A stretch of 64,000 nucleotides of DNA from Polaribacter glomeratus (GTDB lineage: Bacteria > Bacteroidota > Bacteroidia > Flavobacteriales > Flavobacteriaceae). Shown here piece by piece: positions 59,640 through 64,000 of this stretch. How positions within the stretch are numbered: the first letter of the stretch is position 1; each line of letters opens with the position of its first letter. Both the position numbers and the translations under genes were made by a program. The notes under the pieces were generated by a model. That model did not search any database. It saw nothing but the letters and a program-made list of their open reading frames with translations, and was not told where the DNA came from. The stretch covers positions 280,742 to 344,741 of the forward strand of contig NZ_MSCM01000002.1 in the NCBI RefSeq assembly GCF_002954665.1, given 5' to 3'.

Positions 59640-61195
59640 CTATATTTTTCTTTTTTAGCTTTTAAAAAGCTATGAGAAAATATACAAAAGAATTTATTAC
59701 CCTCTGATAATTCTACTTTATGCAAGTGTGATGTTAGATACAAAAACAAATTTGTCAATTGCTTAAAACCAACAAATACAATTGGAATCAGTTTTCCCAC
59801 GAAAATTATTATGGAAGTGATTGGGTCTATTCTCATATTAAACAATTTGATAATATAAAATTTAATTTACTTCAACTTTTTTGTTTAAATCTTTCAGATT
59901 TCTTATTGAAACTGGTAAAGAATATTTTAAATATTTTACAATAATTTTCTTATAAAAAACAATTATTAAAATTATACGCTGATAAAATTGTTATTTCTAT
60001 TAAGAAGATGAAATCTTTAGCCTTTAGCAAATGTAAAAACGGCTTGTAAATATTATGGAATTTCTAAAGATTAGTATTATAATCAGAAAAGAAAATTAGT
60101 TTGTGGAATCAGTCCTTTTCAAAAATGCTATAGACAACATCTAAATCAACTGACAGTAAAAAAGGTTTCTGTGATTGAAAATTTGGTCACAAATACTTCT
60201 AACTTTCGTAAAACAAATGTGATTTTGTATTATTATGCTATGAGAAATAGTTTGGTATTTTGTGGCAAATCTACATTAATAAATATGCTTCTGCTTTGGG
60301 ATATATCAAAGCAAAACGATTTAAGTATCCTAGTCAAAAAGGATTTAGAGCTTCAAGAATTTTTGAGTGGTTACACGTAAATATTACGATTGTTAATACG
60401 CTAGAAGATGGGGTTCAAAAAGTAGCGTTTGTAAAAGATAATTATTCTAAAGGAATTTTACATTATAGTTCTACCCATGGAAAAGCTGAAAGTGAATTTA
60501 TTGCAAATCTCTTTGCTGAAACTTTTACAAAATACATTTTATTGAATGCTATTAAACCGATTAACATCTTATCTGATGGTGGAGGTGAAAACAAAGGAGA
60601 ACTCTTGTCTTGGGTTCAAAATATTCAAGCGCCACCAGTGTGGTTAGTAAAATAACAACTCAAACTAAAGACTTCCCTTTTTCTAATTCTATGTCCGAGA
60701 GTAACCCATAGCATTTATAAAACTGAATTTTTACACGGAAAATATTCTTTGAATGAGGAAACACATTTAATGATTTAGAACGTTTTGTGGAATACTATAA
60801 TAAAGAAAGAAATCCCACAGATTTATTTGGTCTTACTCCTATAGAATTAGTAAATGGAAAAATTCCTGATAAAAATCATTTTATAAAGAAAATACAACAA
60901 GCTAGTAAAAACAGAGTCATTATAAACTAACAATCTAACGATTGTAAAATTGATCTTGTTTGTAATTCTTGAAAAAAAGTGATTACAGAGCAAAATCTAA
61001 AAACTTTTTAACGAACAAAACGAATTTTCGTTAAATTTCTAAAATAAAAAAAGGATATCCATTTTCTGAACATCCTTGTTTACGACTATGATTAAGTTAT
61101 CACTCAAAACTTATCTCCTTTTTTCTTAACTCCTTATGATTACTAGGAGTTCCAATGTTGGAGCCTTTTTGTCGTGGTTTAAAGTAGCTAGTGTC
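59640..61195 (+). pseudogene. Decayed second copy of the IS element
   Basis: DNA runs parallel to 32579-34110: transposase gene with many stops and frameshifts (pieces at 59671-59944, 60171-60380, 60260-60655 and 60660-60930), degenerate terminator at ~61046-61077 and right end near 61195. The catalytic segments WLHVNITIV (first Asp lost) and NILSDGGGEN survive. Its right end is fused to the 3'-truncated integrase. Confidence 0.85.
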
Positions 61196-62161
61196 CGCCA
61201 ATATGTCTTTATCACTTTTTAGGCTTGCCTTTTTAAGTTCGGGAAAAATAAAATCATCTTCATTTAATTTATCCTTAGTATAATTTTCTATTATTGGTAG
61301 TACCTTTTGAGGTAGTTTTAAAGACAAGAGTTTGTCATTCTTATTCATTCGATAATGAAGCCTGTCGTCATAAATATCACTCCATTTAATCTTTAATACA
61401 TCTGCAACACGCATACCTGCCAAATAGAAACTAAAGAGCCATACACTTCTTGCGTGAAGCTCTTGTTCAGTTAGGTTACTTAAAGATTCTATCTTTTTTA
61501 CCTCATCAGAAGATAAGCCAACCTTTTCTGTTTCTGGAAATTTGATTCTAATTTTACCTTTACCAAAAGGATACAATTTACTATCAACAATCCCCTTTCT
61601 AATAGCAATATTGAATAGTGTCCGAATAACTATAAGATTATTAGTAATTGAACGTGGGGAGTTTTTTCTTTTGACCCTCAAATGGGTAATAAAATCTTTT
61701 AAAAATTCTTCATTTATTTCTTTAAAAGATAAATTATCAGAACCTGCAAAATTTATTATGTGATTAATCCTTGGTTTATCTGAACTTAATCGAGTTAGTT
61801 TTTTATTAGCTTCCAATTCTAACATAAATTGTTTGCTAATATTATTAAAGCTTTCGTTCTCAAAAGGTTTTACTATCTGTTTTTTAATTTGTTTTGAAGA
61901 AAATTCTTTATGATTGGATTGTAATTCAATTACTGTATCACTTGCTTCAGCTAACTTCTTAATAAGTAAGTTATTTAATCTAACTGAATTCGGATGAGAT
62001 TTTTTTATTTTCCTTTCAATATTATCCCAATGATGGGATTCAATATAATGCCCTGTATAGATAACATTAGATTTTCTATTTTTAACAATTCTAATCATTA
62101 AAGGAAATAGTCCCTCTTTATTAGGTTTTTTTCGTAGTATTAATCTTATGCTTGATGCCAT
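61100..62161 (-). pseudogene. Island tyrosine integrase, truncated by an IS end
   Basis: 353 codons from the ATG at 62161. Arm-binding N-terminus (SIRLILRKKPNKEGLFPLMI), SAM-like domain (about 95-200) and the start of the catalytic domain with Arg I in FYLAGMRVADVLKIKWSD. After DDFIFPELKKASLKSDKDIL the frame enters IS-derived sequence (DTSYFKPRQKGSNIGTPSN), the same right-end sequence that flanks the intact IS at 34051-34110. The HxARH and final Tyr region, about 75 residues, is missing and is not found on the other side of the IS. Its place, 190 bp from attR, marks it as the integrase that inserted the island, now inactive. Confidence 0.75.
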
Positions 62162-62229
62162 ATTGTTGATGTATTAACTTACCTTAGTATTACGTAACTT
62201 TAGGCTATAAAGCTAAGTTAACACTTTTA

Positions 62230-62249
62230 GGTCAAACATAGGTCAAACA
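62230..62249 (+). repeat. Subterminal 20-bp repeat, right copy
   Basis: Identical to 2831-2850 in the same orientation. Located between the integrase gene and the right att repeat, where arm sites are expected. Confidence 0.6.
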
Positions 62250-62290
62250 AAAGCTGATTTTATACGGTTTTACATGAATTTATAAACCCT

Positions 62291-63940
62291 TTAAAACAAA
62301 GGTAATTGTTTGAAAAACAGCACAAATAGATACATATTGAACCATTTTGAACTGGATTCAAAATCCAGTACTTTCGGGTGTGTGGGTTCGATTCCCACCT
62401 TGAGTACAGACTGGGAGACAATTTTATAATTGTCTCCTTTTTTATTTTCAAACTGCTTGTATCCCTTGTCTAATTTAGAAATTAAACTTACCGCTCTATT
62501 GTAATTAACGGTTCGAAAATTGTTATTCGAAAAAATTAACCCATCTTCTAATATCGAACCCAGAAGCCTTTTCTTTAATTGATTAGTCGAGTTTTTGAAT
62601 AACAAATTAAAGTTACAAATCATATTAAGTCCAAATGTCAATAATTTATCTAAATCCTTTTGATATGTTCCTAATTCATTTTTTTCTCGCTCTAACCTAC
62701 TTTTGTTAACTACATACTTCCTGTTAATTTCTTTAAAATAATCCTCTTCAATTAAATTTGCAACAAACTTTTCTGTAAGAGAAAAACGTAGCTCATTGAT
62801 TTTTAAAATTCTGGAGTCTATTTGTTTCAGAATCGTTAATCTTTCATAATTAAAATTTTCGTATTCTTCAATTAATAAATCTATAAACAACTTTTGGATA
62901 TATTTATTAGGCCTTAATTTTGACAACTCTTTATCCAATAAGTCATGAACATCATTTGCTGTATATCTTATTTTACAACCTTTTTTAGACTTACATTCAT
63001 AATAAAAGTAGTATTTCTTAATTTTTTTCTTGTTACCGTTATTACTATTAGACCCAGTTAAATTTTCACCACAACAAGGGCATTTTAAAAATCCACTCAA
63101 TGGGAAATTTTCATTTTCTATTTTGGTGTTTTTTAACTTGGTATTTCTATTATCTTTTACCCTCTGCACCTTTTGGTATAGCTCCAGAGAAATAATCGCC
63201 TTATGCTCTCCTTTAATTAAATTATATGGTTCTATGTCATGCTTTTTTAAATCTATAAATCCAGCATAAAGTATATTTGTTAACATTCTACTTAAACTCG
63301 ATTTAGATAAACTCATACCTTTTTTACGGTATTTAGAAAGCAATTCTTTCTGTGAGTATATATTAAAAGCATAATCAACAAATAATTCTTTGACAAGGTT
63401 AGCAACCTCATTAGGTTCTATTATAGTTTTATTAAATTGATTTTTAGAACGCTTAAAACCCCTTGGAGGTGTTTTTGTATATCGACCCTCTTTTAATGCT
63501 GTTCTACTTCCCATAGAACAAATCTTCTTAATTTTATCTCTTTCCAGTTCAGCTAAAGTGTAGCGTATGTTAGAAATTAGCTTTCCTTCTTGGCTATTTA
63601 CATTTTCTATCCACTCACTAACAAAATTTACTTCAACACCTACCTTTTTTAACTTTCTTGTCATTGTAAGTGCATGCTCTGTATTTCTTGAAAATCTATC
63701 TTGCCTATCAATTAATAATAGGTCAATTTCTCCTTTATTTTGTTTTAGATAATTCAATAACTTTAGAAATTCTGGTCTATCAAAGTCTGCTCCAGAAAAA
63801 TCTTCTGTAAAAATTTTTAAAAGAGTAATGTTGTTTTTAAAGCAAAAGTCTTCGATATTATTCTTTTGAGTACTTAAGCTATTACCATACTTTTTTTGAT
63901 CAGGTGTGCTAACTCTTAAATAACCTATTGCATATTTCAT
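62291..63940 (-). CDS. Large serine recombinase of a neighbouring element
   Basis: 549 codons. Resolvase catalytic domain (IGYLRVSTPDQ, Ser 11; LLLIDRQDRFSRN; LAELERDKIKKI), recombinase domain (TPPRGFKRSK, LYAGFIDLKK), zinc ribbon (LKCPCCGENLTG...YYECKSKKGCKIRY) and coiled coil. The frame passes through the tRNA-Leu-derived repeat as VGIEPTHPKVLDFESS and continues into the island to 62291. Before the island arrived it would have ended ASTNSAT at a stop within the antisense of the tRNA 5' part. The tail is thus altered by integration. Marks a second integrative element extending right. Confidence 0.85.
   Translation of the reverse strand: MKYAIGYLRVSTPDQKKYGNSLSTQKNNIEDFCFKNNITLLKIFTEDFSGADFDRPEFLKLLNYLKQNKGEIDLLLIDRQDRFSRNTEHALTMTRKLKKVGVEVNFVSEWIENVNSQEGKLISNIRYTLAELERDKIKKICSMGSRTALKEGRYTKTPPRGFKRSKNQFNKTIIEPNEVANLVKELFVDYAFNIYSQKELLSKYRKKGMSLSKSSLSRMLTNILYAGFIDLKKHDIEPYNLIKGEHKAIISLELYQKVQRVKDNRNTKLKNTKIENENFPLSGFLKCPCCGENLTGSNSNNGNKKKIKKYYFYYECKSKKGCKIRYTANDVHDLLDKELSKLRPNKYIQKLFIDLLIEEYENFNYERLTILKQIDSRILKINELRFSLTEKFVANLIEEDYFKEINRKYVVNKSRLEREKNELGTYQKDLDKLLTFGLNMICNFNLLFKNSTNQLKKRLLGSILEDGLIFSNNNFRTVNYNRAVSLISKLDKGYKQFENKKGDNYKIVSQSVLKVGIEPTHPKVLDFESSSKWFNMYLFVLFFKQLPLF
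62352..62408 (+). repeat. Right attachment repeat (attR core)
   Basis: 57 bp identical to 2734-2790: the displaced 3' part of tRNA-Leu without its 5' half. It lies inside the 3' end of the serine recombinase frame on the other strand. Confidence 0.9.
62414..62443 (+). terminator. Original chromosomal terminator of tRNA-Leu
   Basis: GGAGACAATT and AATTGTCTCC pair perfectly around TTAT, followed by TTTTTT. Placed relative to attR as the island-derived terminator is to attL. Confidence 0.85.
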
Positions 63941-63942
63941 AG

Positions 63943-63999
63943 CTACTTTTCTATTTCAATTTTATTACTTTCGAAAATTTCAACTATCATTTTAGCTTG
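63943..63999 (-). CDS. C-terminal end of an upstream gene (partial)
   Basis: An open frame from the right edge ends ...MIVEIFESNKIEIEK and stops at 63943, two bases before the serine recombinase ATG. It could be the end of a gene in the same operon, but only 18 codons are visible. Confidence 0.35.
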   Translation of the reverse strand, partial: QAKMIVEIFESNKIEIEK

Positions 64000-64000
64000 C

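Noticed and set aside
59759..60655. Separate small genes at 59759, 60171 and 60260
   Set aside because: They align with consecutive parts of the intact transposase at 32617-33906 and are fragments of one decayed IS.

Overview
The window comes from a low-GC member of the Bacteroidota, most likely a marine Flavobacteriaceae (Tenacibaculum/Polaribacter-like). This rests on flavobacterial housekeeping proteins (2-oxoglutarate dehydrogenase E1, ribosomal protein L25, PRPP synthetase), TAnnTTTG-type -7 promoter elements, weak ribosome binding sites and many lipoproteins with simple lipoboxes. The assignment is an inference; no database was searched.

Layout. (1) 1-2.7 kb is core chromosome: the start of sucA, tRNA-Asn, rplY, prs and tRNA-Leu(CAA). 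(2) A 57-bp perfect direct repeat, the 3' part of tRNA-Leu, occurs at 2734-2790 and 62352-62408. It frames a 59.6-kb integrated island, with a 20-bp second repeat just inside each end. (3) 2.9-8 kb: an SF2 helicase with a possible nuclease tail, an XRE repressor, a small outer-membrane barrel and a lipoprotein. (4) 8.3-15.4 kb: a mobilisation operon on the minus strand (DUF4240, split relaxase, MobC-like, DUF2958 pair, VirD4-type coupling ATPase, membrane and lipoproteins). The relaxase carries an in-frame stop at codon 7 and a dnaX-type slippery site, and five of these proteins end in -LER or -QER. (5) 15.7-31 kb: plasmid-like genes: TPR protein, ParE-type toxin-antitoxin pair, RuvC-like protein, XRE, replication initiator, two XerCD-like recombinases, HerA/VirD4-like ATPase, RadC/JAB, Dam methylase, small unknown genes, then an EEP nuclease (frameshifted)-patatin-lipoprotein-small-protein cassette. 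(6) 31.7-34.1 kb: two unknown genes and an intact IS.

(7) 34.1-49.1 kb is an RHS polymorphic-toxin locus. A large two-gene RHS system (45954-49073 and 41556-45947) ends in a lipase-like tip with a lipoprotein immunity candidate. An orphan tip cassette (HNH/AHH-type nuclease plus cognate immunity candidate) lies 6.7 kb away, flanked on both sides by stretches nearly identical to the flanks of the active tip. Between the two tips lie a ~1-kb non-coding array of imperfect hairpins, two tyrosine recombinases, an AAA+ ATPase and an XRE regulator. (8) 49.2-59.6 kb is a nearly complete type II secretion/type IV pilus-like apparatus (gspF, three pseudopilin-like genes, gspC, gspE, prepilin peptidase, gspM, gspL, gspD, a lipoprotein, and a divergent gspG). 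It is transcribed toward the RHS genes, so it is the obvious candidate exporter for them. (9) 59.6-62.2 kb: a decayed second IS copy whose end truncates the island's tyrosine integrase before its catalytic His-Arg and Tyr motifs. (10) 62.3-64 kb: a large serine recombinase of a neighbouring element, whose reading frame runs through the tRNA-derived repeat.

Overall this is a composite, probably immobilised integrative element carrying toxin-delivery cargo. The most interesting points are the swappable RHS tip cassette with its hairpin array and dual recombinases, the T2SS-RHS linkage, the shared -LER C-termini in the mobilisation operon, and the overlapping use of one tRNA gene by a serine and a tyrosine recombinase.
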